Part shown: piece by piece, positions 47,410 to 57,100 of the stretch
Position numbering within the stretch: position 1 is the stretch's first letter
Layout: the number at the start of each line of letters is the position of its first letter
Assembly: GCA_030693515.1 (NCBI GenBank)
Contig: JAUYAK010000063.1
Coordinates: 164,075-228,074 of the forward strand
Length of the DNA: 64,000 nt
Reading direction: 5' to 3'
Source: Opitutaceae bacterium
GTDB taxonomy: Bacteria; Verrucomicrobiota; Verrucomicrobiia; Opitutales; Opitutaceae
The notes under the pieces: model-generated
Seen by the model: only the letters and a program-made list of their open reading frames with translations
What the model was told of the DNA's origin: nothing
Databases searched by the model: none
Program-made: the position numbers and the translations under genes

Positions 47410-47658
47410 ATGAGGGAAGCGGCTTCAATTACGATCAAGGAACTCCACGCCCGAACCGGACCGCATGTGCGCCGCGCGGCCAAGTCGCCGGTGAAAGTCA
47501 CCGACCGCGGCGAGCTTGTCGCCGTGCTGGCCGGGCCGCACCTGCTGTCCGCCAAGCGCCGCACCCGCACTCTTCTGCCCGAATACGCCGCGCTGCAAAC
47601 GAAGGCTCGTTCGCACGATGTGCTGGCCGATCTCGATGCCGTGCGAGGCGAGCGCTGA
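47410..47658 (+). CDS. Type II antitoxin (Phd/YefM-like)
   Basis: 82 residues. The N-terminal half (ASITIKELHARTGPHVRRAA, VKVTDRGELVAVL) matches the DNA-binding Phd/YefM fold; the C-terminal half (LLPEYAALQTKARSHDVLAD) is the toxin-wrapping tail. It should neutralise the PIN toxin encoded 5 bases downstream and repress the shared promoter. The reading frame is open far upstream through the lyase remnant, but ATG 47410 starts the recognisable domain. Confidence 0.83.
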   Translation: MREAASITIKELHARTGPHVRRAAKSPVKVTDRGELVAVLAGPHLLSAKRRTRTLLPEYAALQTKARSHDVLADLDAVRGER

Positions 47659-47663
47659 GCAGG

Positions 47664-48092
47664 ATGTTCTGCGACACTTCCACGCTCGCAAAATACTACG
47701 TGCACGAGGCCGAGTCGGCCGCGGTGCGCGCCGCCCTCGACGCGACCGAGCGCGTCGTGTTGTCCGAGCTCGCCAAAGCCGAGCTGATGGCCGTCTTTCA
47801 CCGCCGCTGGCGCGAAAGAAAATGGACCCAGGCCGTATTCCACGCCCACTCCCGGCAGTTTGCCCAGGATGATGCCAGCGGCCTGTGGCTCTGGATGCCC
47901 GTCAGCTCCGGCATCATCGAGCAGGCCGTGAAAACCTACGCGCTCCTTCCCGCGAACGTTTTTCTGCGGACCGCAGATTGCCTGCACCTGATGACGGCGT
48001 TGCACCACGGATACGCCGAGTTCCACACTCACGACGTTCATCAAAGCGCCGCCGCGTCGGCACTGGGCCTCAAACCCATCGCGCTGGATTGA
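47664..48092 (+). CDS. PIN-domain ribonuclease toxin (VapC-like)
   Basis: 142 residues. Acidic residues of the PIN active site are in place: Asp4 (MFCDTSTLAKYY), Glu in LAKAELMAVF, and Asp in LRTADCLHLMTAL, with a final Asp in FHTHDVHQSA. Relatives cleave tRNA or rRNA when released from the antitoxin. ATG 47664 follows an AGCAGG ribosome-binding site. The pair is bounded on both sides by lyase fragments, suggesting insertion into former enzyme genes. Confidence 0.87.
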   Translation: MFCDTSTLAKYYVHEAESAAVRAALDATERVVLSELAKAELMAVFHRRWRERKWTQAVFHAHSRQFAQDDASGLWLWMPVSSGIIEQAVKTYALLPANVFLRTADCLHLMTALHHGYAEFHTHDVHQSAAASALGLKPIALD

Positions 48093-48097
48093 ACGGG

Positions 48098-48278
48098 CGC
48101 GGCGACCGCCGCGAGGAAATCATCGTGAGCTTCCCCGGCGAAATCCGCCTCTACACGACGACGATCCCCACCACGCGCCGCCGCGTGACGCTGCTGCAAG
48201 GCCCGCTCTGCCGAAAATGTCCAGCTCCAGGCGATGGGCTACCTCTACCCGCCGCAGTTGAGTTACCACTTCAAGTAG
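48098..48278 (+). pseudogene. Remnant of a rhamnogalacturonan lyase (PL11-like), copy 2
   Basis: Closely similar to 47140-47330 over about 170 bases ([36 protein letters not shown]), followed by a frame change in an A-run (four A where copy 1 has six) and then the same GYLYPPQLSYHF ending at a TAG (48276-48278). Both copies keep the phrase LLQGPLCRK. They differ at many third positions, so they are not a recent duplication. The rest of 48093-48333 holds nothing more. Confidence 0.7.
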
Positions 48279-48333
48279 CCGCGCGGGCCGAAGTCCGGCT
48301 TGCGCGTCCGACTGCCAAACCTAGCGTGCCCCG

Positions 48334-49614
48334 ATGCAGTTCCCCGTGGCCCTTGTGATCATCGCCGTCGCGATGGTCTGCCTCGTGCGGAAGATGGAGG
48401 TGCGGCTCGTGCTTTTCACGGCGGGGCTTGCGCTCGCGTCACTCGCCGGCCGGCCGCTTGTAGTTTTCGAGGTGTTCCTCGCCGAGATGGCCAACGTGAA
48501 GACCATCGGCCCGATCTGCTCGGCGATGGGCTACGCCTATGTGCTGCGCGCGGCCGGCGCCGACCGTGAGCTGGTGCATCTGCTCCTCGCGCCGGCCCGG
48601 CGGCGGTGGTGGCTGCTCATCCCCGGCGGCTGCCTCGCGGGCTTCGTCGCCAACATCGCCGTCACCAGCCAGACCGCCGTCGCCGCCACGGTCGGGCCCA
48701 TCCTCGTGCCGCTCATGCTCGCCGCTGGCTACTCGCCCGTGGCCGCCGCCGCCACGCTCGTGCTCGGCTGCTCCGGCGGCGGCAGCCTCTACAATCCCGG
48801 CGACGCCGACCTCGTCGCGATCCACGAGGCGAGCCAGGCGCCGATGAAGCAGGTGCTCGGCGCGATGGCCTGGCCGCTGCTCGGCGGGTTTGCCACCGCC
48901 GTCACTGTGTTTTCGTTTCTAACCCGTCGCCAGCCGCTGGGTGGGGCCGCTCCGCCGCCCGCCCCACCGCCGCCCGCCGCGGGCCAGCGGTGGAAGGCTC
49001 TGCTCCCGCCGCTGCCGCTCGCGATGATTTTTATCATGATGCCGGGCCTGGTGTTCGACGCGCTGCCTGCGCCTTTCACGAAAGGCCTGCCCGTGTCGCA
49101 CGCGATGCTCGTCTCAACCATCATCGTGCTGCTGCTCTGCCGCGACGAACTCACGGCGAAGGTGAAGGCGTTCTTCGAGGGCCTCGGCTTTGCCTACGCG
49201 CACGTGATTTCGATCATCGTGACGGCGAGCTGCTTCATTGCGGGCCTCACGCAGGTGGGGCTCACGGAGCGGCTCGTGAGCCTCGTCTCCGACACCGGCA
49301 TCGGCGGCAAACTGGCCGCGGGCTTCTTCCCCGGCGCGCTCGGCGTGATCACAGGCTCGGGCATCGGCCCGAGTGTGGCGTTCTCGAACGCCGTGCTGCC
49401 CGCGCTGCGTGACAACCTCGCGCTCGCCCTCGACCTCGGCGTGCTCGGAGCGATTGCGGCGACCTTCGGCCGCACCATGTCGCCAGCCGCGGCGGTCGTG
49501 ATTTTCTCCTCAAATCACGTCGGCGTGACTGTGATCGATGTCGTCAAGCGCACCGCCCCACCGCTGCTCGCGGGCTTCGCCGTCGTGCTGGTGATCGTGA
49601 TCGCGCGGGGCTAG
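48334..49614 (+). CDS. DcuC-like C4-dicarboxylate/anion transporter
   Basis: 426 residues with about 11-12 hydrophobic segments. Conserved phrases such as FVANIAVTSQTAVAATVGPIL, GCSGGGSLYNPGDADLVAIH and GSGIGPSVAFSNAVLP fit the DcuC branch of the ion-transporter superfamily. A Pro-rich cytosolic loop (about 205-222, APPPAPPPPAAG) splits the two halves. The substrate is not determined; C4-dicarboxylates or other small organic acids are usual. It stands alone on the plus strand. Confidence 0.7.
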   Translation: MQFPVALVIIAVAMVCLVRKMEVRLVLFTAGLALASLAGRPLVVFEVFLAEMANVKTIGPICSAMGYAYVLRAAGADRELVHLLLAPARRRWWLLIPGGCLAGFVANIAVTSQTAVAATVGPILVPLMLAAGYSPVAAAATLVLGCSGGGSLYNPGDADLVAIHEASQAPMKQVLGAMAWPLLGGFATAVTVFSFLTRRQPLGGAAPPPAPPPPAAGQRWKALLPPLPLAMIFIMMPGLVFDALPAPFTKGLPVSHAMLVSTIIVLLLCRDELTAKVKAFFEGLGFAYAHVISIIVTASCFIAGLTQVGLTERLVSLVSDTGIGGKLAAGFFPGALGVITGSGIGPSVAFSNAVLPALRDNLALALDLGVLGAIAATFGRTMSPAAAVVIFSSNHVGVTVIDVVKRTAPPLLAGFAVVLVIVIARG

Positions 49615-49626
49615 CGCCGCGACGAA

Positions 49627-51378
49627 TCAACGAGCAAAGACCTTCCGCCCTTCGCTCCACGTCTCCAGCACGCGCGTGTCCTTTACGTCGTCCACCGGGC
49701 AGGCGAGCAGGTCGCGGTCGATCACGATGAAGTCGGCGCGCTTGCCGGGCTCGAGGGAGCCGATTTCGTTTTCCCAGAAAAGCAGCCAGGCATTGGCGCG
49801 CGTGTAGAACTCGATCGCCTGGCGGCGCGTGAGGGCTTCCTCGGGGTGGAGCGGGCCGTCATGCCATTTCGCGCGGCGCGTCATCGTCGTCCACATCCCG
49901 AGGAAGGGGTTGTAGGGGTTGATCGCGCGGAGGTCGCCGATCTTGAGCATGTGGTCGGAGCCGCCGCCGGTGCGGCCGCCGGCGGCGAGGATGCTTTGCA
50001 GCGGCTGAAACCAGCGGAGCCGGTCGTAGCCGAACTGCGCCACAAGCGTGCGGGTGTCGAGGTGCAGCCAGATGGGCTGGATGTCGAGGACGACGCCGAG
50101 CCGCGCGGTGCGCGCGATGAGATCAGGCGTCATGAAGTTGGAATGCGTCACGCCCATGCGCAGCGCGCGGAGCGGCACCTCGCGATCGACCTCTTCGTAG
50201 GCATCGAGCAGCACGGTGCCCGCGGCGTCGCCGACCGCGTGCGCAGTGAATTGCAGGCCGTGCGAGGCCACGCGGCGCACCATCGCCGCGAGCCGGTCGG
50301 GAGGGACGTTGAGCACGCCACGGTAGGAGTCGTCGCGAATGCCGTAGTTTTCGTTCTTACCCCAAGGCTGGAGCATGTAGGCGCTGCCGGTGAGCATGCC
50401 GCCATCGAGCCAGATCTTCGTGCCGATGAGGCGCAGCCACGGATCGGGCTGCCGCAGCGGGCTGGCCGCAATCTGATCGATGGCGCCGAGGATCGACGCC
50501 ATCGGGCCGACGGTGGGAAAGGTCTGCGAGAGCGCGACCCGCACCGAGAGTTCGCCGCCGGCGCGAAGTTTTTCGTAGCGCCGGATCGACTCGGGCGTCG
50601 CGCCGCGGTCCGCCACAGCGGTGAAGCCGGTCTGGTTGTAATCGCGGAAGAGGAGCTTCAGGCGATCAAGGTGCTCGGCCTCGGTCGGCGCGCGGCCGCC
50701 GGTGGCCTTGATGTAGCGGCCAAGGCCGCGGGCGAGACCGGTGGGCTCGCCGGCGGCGTCCTTTTCGAGGTAACCGGGGCCGCCGTCGGCCACGCGCCAG
50801 TCGCGGTCGAAGCCGCACGCGCGCAGCCCGAGGGTGTTGAGCATGTTGTCGGGACCGGTGCGGAAATTCACCGGGTGCCGCGGCGCGACCGCGTCGAGCT
50901 CGGCGCGCGTGGGGAAGCGTGATTCGCGCAGCCGCGTGATGAAGATTTGCGAGGTCTGGATCCATTGGCCCGCAGGCACGACCTGCGCACGCGCCGCGAT
51001 GTAGTCGAGGACGTCGCGGATGGTCTCCATCGCCGGGATCTCGTGGTCGAGCTCGAACACCGCCGCCGCCGGCGCATGCACGTGCGAGTCGATGAGCCCC
51101 GGCAGCACGCAGCGTCCGCCAAGATCGCGCACCGTGGTGACGCCCTCGCGCGCGAGCGCCCGCATCTCACCGCTGGTGCCGACCGCAATGATCTTCCCGC
51201 CGCGCACGGCGAAGGCCTCGCGCACGCTGAACTCCGCATCGACCGTCACGACCTGGCCGTGGAGGAAGATCGCGTCGGGCGCAGCGGCCTGCGCCCACGC
51301 GCTCGATGCACATGCAACAAGCCCGGCCCACGCAGCCAGACAACTGCGACGAGGGGAAATCAGCGGGCGCGGTGACAT
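49627..51378 (-). CDS. Exported YtcJ-like amidohydrolase
   Basis: 583 residues with a signal peptide (CLAAWAGLVACASSAWA). The amidohydrolase-3 fold is shown by the composite N/C beta-sandwich (AIFLHGQVVTVDAEFSVREA), the metal motif LPGLIDSHVHAP, KIWLDGGMLTGSAYM, LQFTAHAVGDAAG, and the C-terminal GSLEPGKRADFIVIDRD. Relatives hydrolyse amide or carbamoyl bonds of small molecules; the substrate is unknown. It lies 9 bases downstream of the TonB receptor on the same strand, so receptor and hydrolase probably handle one compound. Confidence 0.84.
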   Translation of the reverse strand: MSPRPLISPRRSCLAAWAGLVACASSAWAQAAAPDAIFLHGQVVTVDAEFSVREAFAVRGGKIIAVGTSGEMRALAREGVTTVRDLGGRCVLPGLIDSHVHAPAAAVFELDHEIPAMETIRDVLDYIAARAQVVPAGQWIQTSQIFITRLRESRFPTRAELDAVAPRHPVNFRTGPDNMLNTLGLRACGFDRDWRVADGGPGYLEKDAAGEPTGLARGLGRYIKATGGRAPTEAEHLDRLKLLFRDYNQTGFTAVADRGATPESIRRYEKLRAGGELSVRVALSQTFPTVGPMASILGAIDQIAASPLRQPDPWLRLIGTKIWLDGGMLTGSAYMLQPWGKNENYGIRDDSYRGVLNVPPDRLAAMVRRVASHGLQFTAHAVGDAAGTVLLDAYEEVDREVPLRALRMGVTHSNFMTPDLIARTARLGVVLDIQPIWLHLDTRTLVAQFGYDRLRWFQPLQSILAAGGRTGGGSDHMLKIGDLRAINPYNPFLGMWTTMTRRAKWHDGPLHPEEALTRRQAIEFYTRANAWLLFWENEIGSLEPGKRADFIVIDRDLLACPVDDVKDTRVLETWSEGRKVFAR

Positions 51379-51387
51379 AGCCCCGGA

Positions 51388-54129
51388 TCAGAACCGCACC
51401 GTCAGGCTGGCGTCCACCTGGAGTGGGACGACGTAGCTGTAGCGGTAGACATTCTGGCCGGTGGTGAGCGTGGTGAAGCTCGTCTTGCGCAGCTTGCCGT
51501 TTTCGAGGTCGGTCAGATTGCGGAAGCCGAGGCGGGCGCGGACCTGCTGGTTCCAAATCTTCTGGTCGCGCATCACGTAGCCGTGGACCAAGTGCGTCGA
51601 GCCGCCGGCCAACTGCTGGCCGTTGGCGATGCCGAAGAGGTAGTCGTCGCGCCACGAGCCGTTGAGGCCCACGCGCACGCCGCGGAGCGGCGTCCACGAA
51701 TCGCGCTGGAACGCATAATCCATCACCCAGCTCGCGGACCACGGGGAGGCCCGGGCGCCGGTGGGCTTGTTGTCGATATCGAGCGAATCGAGCAGGTTCT
51801 TCGCCTCGGCGAGCAGCGCGGGGCTTTCATCGCCGCGCTTGACCGCGGCCTCGTAGTAGCCGCGGAAACGATCGAGATCGGGCTGGCCGACGACCTGCGT
51901 GCGCGCGAGCGTGAAGCGGAGCTGGAGCCCCTTCACCGGGCGGATATTGAGTGTGAGATCGGCCCCGCGGGAATTCTCCGTGGACTTGTAGTAGCGCGCG
52001 GCGCTGGCCGTGCCTTCCTCGCCGTATTTGTAGGCAGGGTTCCCCGGCAGGATGTTGTTGGGGTTCATCAGATCCTCGATCTCGGCGGTGGTGAAATCGA
52101 TGCCGGTGACGCCGTTCCAACTGAGCGCGACATTCTGGCGGTCGATGTTGAAAACACCGAGGTTCACGCTGGCCTTGTCGTTCCAGAAGCTGCCCTTGAG
52201 GCCGACCTCCTTGGTGACGCCCGTGATGGGCGGGAAGCGCTCACGGTCGAAGGTGCGCAAGCCTTGAAAGCGGAACGACTCGGAATAGACCCCGTAGAAA
52301 TTCAGATCCTTGGTGAGCACGACGGTGACGCCGCCCGTCATGCTCGTGTTCTCGAGGCGGAGCGCCTTGTTCTGCACATATTCGCCGGAGAGCGCGTCCT
52401 GCTTCTTGGGCGGCGCGACCTCCTCGTTGTATTTCCCGAAGGTGCGCGTGCCCTCATACTCGTAATTGCGGTTCCAGTCGTGGCGCGCGCCGATGAGCGT
52501 GAGCACGCGGCCCTTGAAATAGCGTCCGCTGGCGGAGAAGGCGACGGCGGAGGCCTGGCGCCACTGCGTGCCGTCGGTCGAACCCGTGCCCGAGGGGAAG
52601 GACGCGAGCGACTTCGGCGTGATCGTGGGCGTGGTCGGAAGATTGGCGGGCTTCATCGCATCGAACAGCGCCCGCGAATAGAAGCGCGGGTCGTCGAGGA
52701 AGAGGCGCAGGCGGACGCGGTCGGTGTTGGTGTTGAGCGTGCCGCCACGATCGACATTGTAGGTGTTGTAGGTGTTGAAGCGGTAGTTCAGCACCTGGTC
52801 CTCGCGGTAGTCCGCGCTGGCGACCAGGAGTTGCTGCATCCACTTCCATTTGTCGAAGAGGTAAACGGCGGTGCCGCGGAACGAGTGGACCGTGTTGCCG
52901 AAGCGTTTTTCATCGAGTTCGGTCTCGGTGTAGGGGCGGCCCGCGAGATCGACGCTGATGGTGCTGGCGAAGAAATTGTCGTTCCGAATCGCGGTCTGCT
53001 TCTGGTAGTTGTAGGCGACCTCGAAGCCGACGGGGCCGACTCGCTGCTCGATCGTGACCGAGGCGGTGTCGAAGGGCCGGTTCTGGCGGTCGAAGGAGCC
53101 GCGAAGGTTGTAATGCTTGGGATAACCGTTGAAGCGCTTGGTGCCGATGATGGCGCCCGCGGCGTTGCGCATGCTGACATCGAAAAAGCTGCCCTCGATG
53201 AGCGACGGCGAGCCGCCGGCGGGACCATTCGAGCGATCGGCGGCGGGCAGCGAGGCGCGCACGATCCACTCGTTGTCGGAGGTGTAGTAGAGGCGATCGG
53301 TCGTGTAGGCGCGGGAGCGAGCGGACTGCTCGCGGATCGTGACGCCGCCGAAGCCGCGGACATTCGCGAAATCGCCGCGCTCATACTCGGCGCGGATGAT
53401 CGTGTTTTTGAGCGGCTGCCACGTGGTGGTGATGGTCTCGCCCTCGAGCTGGAAGGTGGAGGCATCCTGAAAGGTGCGCTCCTGGCGCCGCACGGCGTTG
53501 AAGCGCAGGGCGAGGTTGGGGCGGAGCTTGCGGTTCACATCGAGCTGGAAGCGGTAGGCGCCGTCGCTGTTATATTGCGAGAGGAAGGTGCCGAAATTCC
53601 GCATCTGCGCGCGCTTCGTGAAGACGGAGGCCTGGCCGCCGGGCTCGACGTCGCCGAAGATGAGGGAGTTGGAGCCCTTGCCGAAGTCGATGCGCTCGAC
53701 GTTGTAGGTGTCGCTCGGCACATACCAGCGGAAGTAGTTGCGCGTGGCCGTGGAGCCGCTGAGGCCGCGAAACGCAATCGCGCCGCTCTGGTTGTCGTTT
53801 TCGAGTGTCGGCGGCGCGTAGGCGCCGGCGACGTAGTTGGCGACCTCGTCGGCATTGAAGAGGCCGAGGTCCTCCATGAAGTCGGCCGTGATCGCGTCGA
53901 TGTTCACCGGCACATCCTTCAACGCCTGCTTGGTGCGCGTGGCGGAGAGCGTCTCGTTGGCGGACCAGCCGGCCTCATTTTCCGTGGACACGATGAAGGG
54001 CGAGAGCGTGACCATCTCGGTGGACGTGGTGGCGGGTTTCGCGGCGGCGGGTGCGACCTGGGCGTGCACGCCGCCCGTCAAAGCGAAGGCAAGCGCGACA
54101 GCGAGCGGGAAGGCGGGGGGCAGGTTCAT
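51388..54129 (-). CDS. Large TonB-dependent outer-membrane receptor
   Basis: 913 residues. Signal peptide (AFPLAVALAFALTGGVHA), TonB-box-like MVTLSPFIVSTENEAGW, plug domain (SGAIAFRGLSGSTATRNYFR, VERIDFGKGSNSLIFGDVEP) and a long barrel ending in an aromatic strand (VVPLQVDASLTVRF). The plug form GSNSLIFGDVEPGGQASVFTK is characteristic of the expanded Opitutaceae receptor family, whose ligands are mostly unknown. The neighbours encode an amidohydrolase and a tricorn-like protease, so a peptide or amide ligand is possible. Confidence 0.88.
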   Translation of the reverse strand: MNLPPAFPLAVALAFALTGGVHAQVAPAAAKPATTSTEMVTLSPFIVSTENEAGWSANETLSATRTKQALKDVPVNIDAITADFMEDLGLFNADEVANYVAGAYAPPTLENDNQSGAIAFRGLSGSTATRNYFRWYVPSDTYNVERIDFGKGSNSLIFGDVEPGGQASVFTKRAQMRNFGTFLSQYNSDGAYRFQLDVNRKLRPNLALRFNAVRRQERTFQDASTFQLEGETITTTWQPLKNTIIRAEYERGDFANVRGFGGVTIREQSARSRAYTTDRLYYTSDNEWIVRASLPAADRSNGPAGGSPSLIEGSFFDVSMRNAAGAIIGTKRFNGYPKHYNLRGSFDRQNRPFDTASVTIEQRVGPVGFEVAYNYQKQTAIRNDNFFASTISVDLAGRPYTETELDEKRFGNTVHSFRGTAVYLFDKWKWMQQLLVASADYREDQVLNYRFNTYNTYNVDRGGTLNTNTDRVRLRLFLDDPRFYSRALFDAMKPANLPTTPTITPKSLASFPSGTGSTDGTQWRQASAVAFSASGRYFKGRVLTLIGARHDWNRNYEYEGTRTFGKYNEEVAPPKKQDALSGEYVQNKALRLENTSMTGGVTVVLTKDLNFYGVYSESFRFQGLRTFDRERFPPITGVTKEVGLKGSFWNDKASVNLGVFNIDRQNVALSWNGVTGIDFTTAEIEDLMNPNNILPGNPAYKYGEEGTASAARYYKSTENSRGADLTLNIRPVKGLQLRFTLARTQVVGQPDLDRFRGYYEAAVKRGDESPALLAEAKNLLDSLDIDNKPTGARASPWSASWVMDYAFQRDSWTPLRGVRVGLNGSWRDDYLFGIANGQQLAGGSTHLVHGYVMRDQKIWNQQVRARLGFRNLTDLENGKLRKTSFTTLTTGQNVYRYSYVVPLQVDASLTVRF

Positions 54130-54176
54130 GGAGCTGGGGGTTGGTGTGTGAATAATCCCTGACGCGCGCCTGACGT

Positions 54177-57100
54177 TCACCGCGCGGCGGGGATGCGCGC
54201 GGGATATTTGGGAAACTCCGGCACGCGCGGCATGACGGGAGGATTCTTGGCGAGCGCCTCGAGCACGACTGCGACGGCGCGCTCCAGCTGCGGATCGCGG
54301 CCCGCGCGCACCAGCTTGGGATCGTGCGTGACCTCGATGTCGGGCGTGACGCCGTGGTTTTCCATCTCCCACTGGCCCTCGAGGCCAAAGATGCCCCAGT
54401 GCGGCGCAGTCACGGTGCCGCCGTCCATCAGCACCGGATAGCCGCCGATGCCGATGAGCCCGCCCCACGTGCGCGTGCCGATGATCGGGCCCAGCCCGGA
54501 TTTGCGAAAATACCACGGCAGCGCATCGCCGCCGGAGCCGGCAAATTCATTCACGATCATCGCCTTCGGCCCGAAGATCGCCGCGACCGGCATCGGCACG
54601 AGGCGGCCCTCGCGCGTGGTGCTCGCGCTGAGCAGGGGACGCTTTAGGTAATCGATGATGTAGTCGGCCAGCCAACCGCCGCCGTTGAAGCGCTCGTCGA
54701 TCACCGCGCCCTGCTTCCCGGACTGCGCGAAGAAGTAGCGGTTGAAGCTCGTGTAGCCGGGCACCGCGGTGTCGGGCACGTAGATGTAGGCGAGCTTGCC
54801 GCCGCTCAGCTCGTCCACCTTGCGCCGGTTGCCCTCGATCCAGGCGAGGTTTCGCAGCGACGCCTCGCTCGCCACGGGCACGACCGTGACATCGCGCGCG
54901 CCCGTGCCATCAGCCGACGGGCCGACGCGCAGCACCGTCTGCTTGCCCGCGGTGCCGAGGAAATGGCCAAACACCTCGTCGCCCGCGGTGAGGTCGCGGC
55001 CGTTGACGGAGAGGAGAAACTCGCCGGCCTGCACGTTGACGCCCGGCTGCGTGAGCGGCGCCTTGGCCGAGGGGTTCCAGTTCTCGCCGTCGAACACCCG
55101 CGCAAACTGGTAGCGCCCGTCCGCGATCCGGTAGTCGGCGCCGAGCAGGCCCACAGCGACGGTCTTCGTCTCGGGCTTCGTGCCGCCGCCCACATAGAGA
55201 TGCTGCACGCTCAGGTTGCCGAGCATCTCGGCGAAGAGGTAGTTGAGATCGGCGCGGCTCGCGAGGCCGGCAAGGAACGGCGCGTAGGTCTTCTCCAGCA
55301 GCGCGAGGTCCACGCCGTGATGATTCGGGTCGTAGAAAAAGTCGCGCTGGATGTGCCACGTCTCGCGAAACATCTGCCGCCACTCCGCGCGCGGCTCGAC
55401 GGCGATCTCGATGGCGTCGAGCTTGAGCGCGCCGTCGCCGGCCTTGGGTGCCTTGTCGGCGGCGGCGATGAACCACTTGTTCTCCGCGCGCCAGAGCATC
55501 TTCTCGCCCTTGGCTGCGAGGATGAACTGATCGACGGCATCGAGGATTTTTTCGGTCTTGCGGGTCTTGAGATCGAAACGCTGCAACACGTTCTTCGCTG
55601 CGCCGGTGCCGGAGACTTGCGGGCCCTCGATCACGTAGAGGATTCCTTCCTTGCCCGCCGTGAGCGCGCCGTAGTTCCGCTCCGGCAGGGGCAGCGCGAG
55701 GATGCGCTGGCCGAGACCCTCGAAGTCGATCGTGACCTTGGCCGGGGCCTTGTCGGTTTTCTTCGCGGCGGAATCGGCGGGTTTGGCGTCGGACTTCGCC
55801 GCATCGGCATCGGCAGGTTTTTCCGCGTCGGCGGTCTTCACCTCGTCGGGTTTTTTGGCGGGCTCCTTGTCCTTCGCGGCGTCGTCCTTCTCCTCGTCGC
55901 TCTCGGGCGCGAGCGGCGACGGCAAGTCCTTGCGCAGCACGGCGAGGTAGACGGCGCGCGTCACGGGCCGCGCGATGCGGCTCATGCTCGATCCACCGGA
56001 GGTGAGGCCGACATCGGTGCTCGCGGTGAAGGTGAGATACTTTCCGCTGCGATCGAAGTTCGGGTAGCGCGCGTCGCTCATGCCGTCGGTCACCTGGGTG
56101 GTGACGCCGGTCTCCAGCAAGTGCACGAAGATCGCGGAGAGATTGTTGGGCAGCTCCTTCTCGTAGGTGAGCCAGCGGCTGTCGGCCGACCATGCGAGGC
56201 GCGCGCCGCGCTGCGCGATGTCGGTGTCAAACTTCACCGGCTTGGCGGCCTCGAGCTCCAAGTGCCAGAATTGCCCACGCTTGTCGGAATAGGCGAGGCG
56301 CTTGCTGTCGGGCGACCACGCGAGGTTGTAGAAAAACGACGGCGGCGCGCCGAGCGTGATCACGCGCGGCTCGCCCAGGCCGGTCTGGTCGCGGAGGTGC
56401 AGGGCATACTCGCCGGCCGCATCGGAGAAATACGCGATCCATTTGCCGTCGGGTGACCAGGCCGGATCGCGCTCAGCGACGGCGGTGGTGCGGGTGAGGT
56501 TGCGGGTGTCGCCCTTTTCGGCCGGCACGGTGAGGATCTCGCCGTGCGCCTCGAAGACGGCGCGCGCGCCCGTGGGCGAGAGGTCGGCGTTGCGGAGCTG
56601 GGCGGTGGTGATCTTCTCGAGGCGCGGGCGCACCTGCGGGAAATCCGCCGCCACACGCACCGGCACCGGGCGCGCGCGACCGCTCGCGAGATCGAAAAGG
56701 TGCAGCCCGCCGAACTGCTCATACACAATCGCCCCGGGGCCGGCGGCGGCCGTCTTGAGGTCGAAGCCGTCGTTCTTGACCAGCTGCACGACGGCGCGCG
56801 CCTTGGTATCGTAGCTGAAGAGCGTGACCGCGCCCGCGCGGTCGGAGAGGAAGTAGATTTTATCGCCCACCCACATCGGGTTGAAATCGTTCGAGTCGGT
56901 GCGGGGCACGCGGGTGATCTCGGAATCGGCAAGGCGCGCGATCCAGATCGAGGCAAACTTCCCGCCGCGGTAGTTTTTGATCGCGATGTGGTCGCCGGCG
57001 CTGTTGCGGAAATTCCACACCGGCACGTAGGCGAGCTGCGTGGCGTCGGCGGAATACGCGCCCTGCACGCCCATCGGCAGCGGCACCTCGGCGGGCAGGC

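Noticed and set aside
51583..54162. Very long open frames antisense to the TonB receptors (also 35723-38152) and to other genes (22045-23886, 24779-26128, 7422-8816)
   Set aside because: They lie exactly opposite clear genes, have no recognisable domains and an odd composition. Such frames are expected where GC-rich third positions make antisense stops rare.
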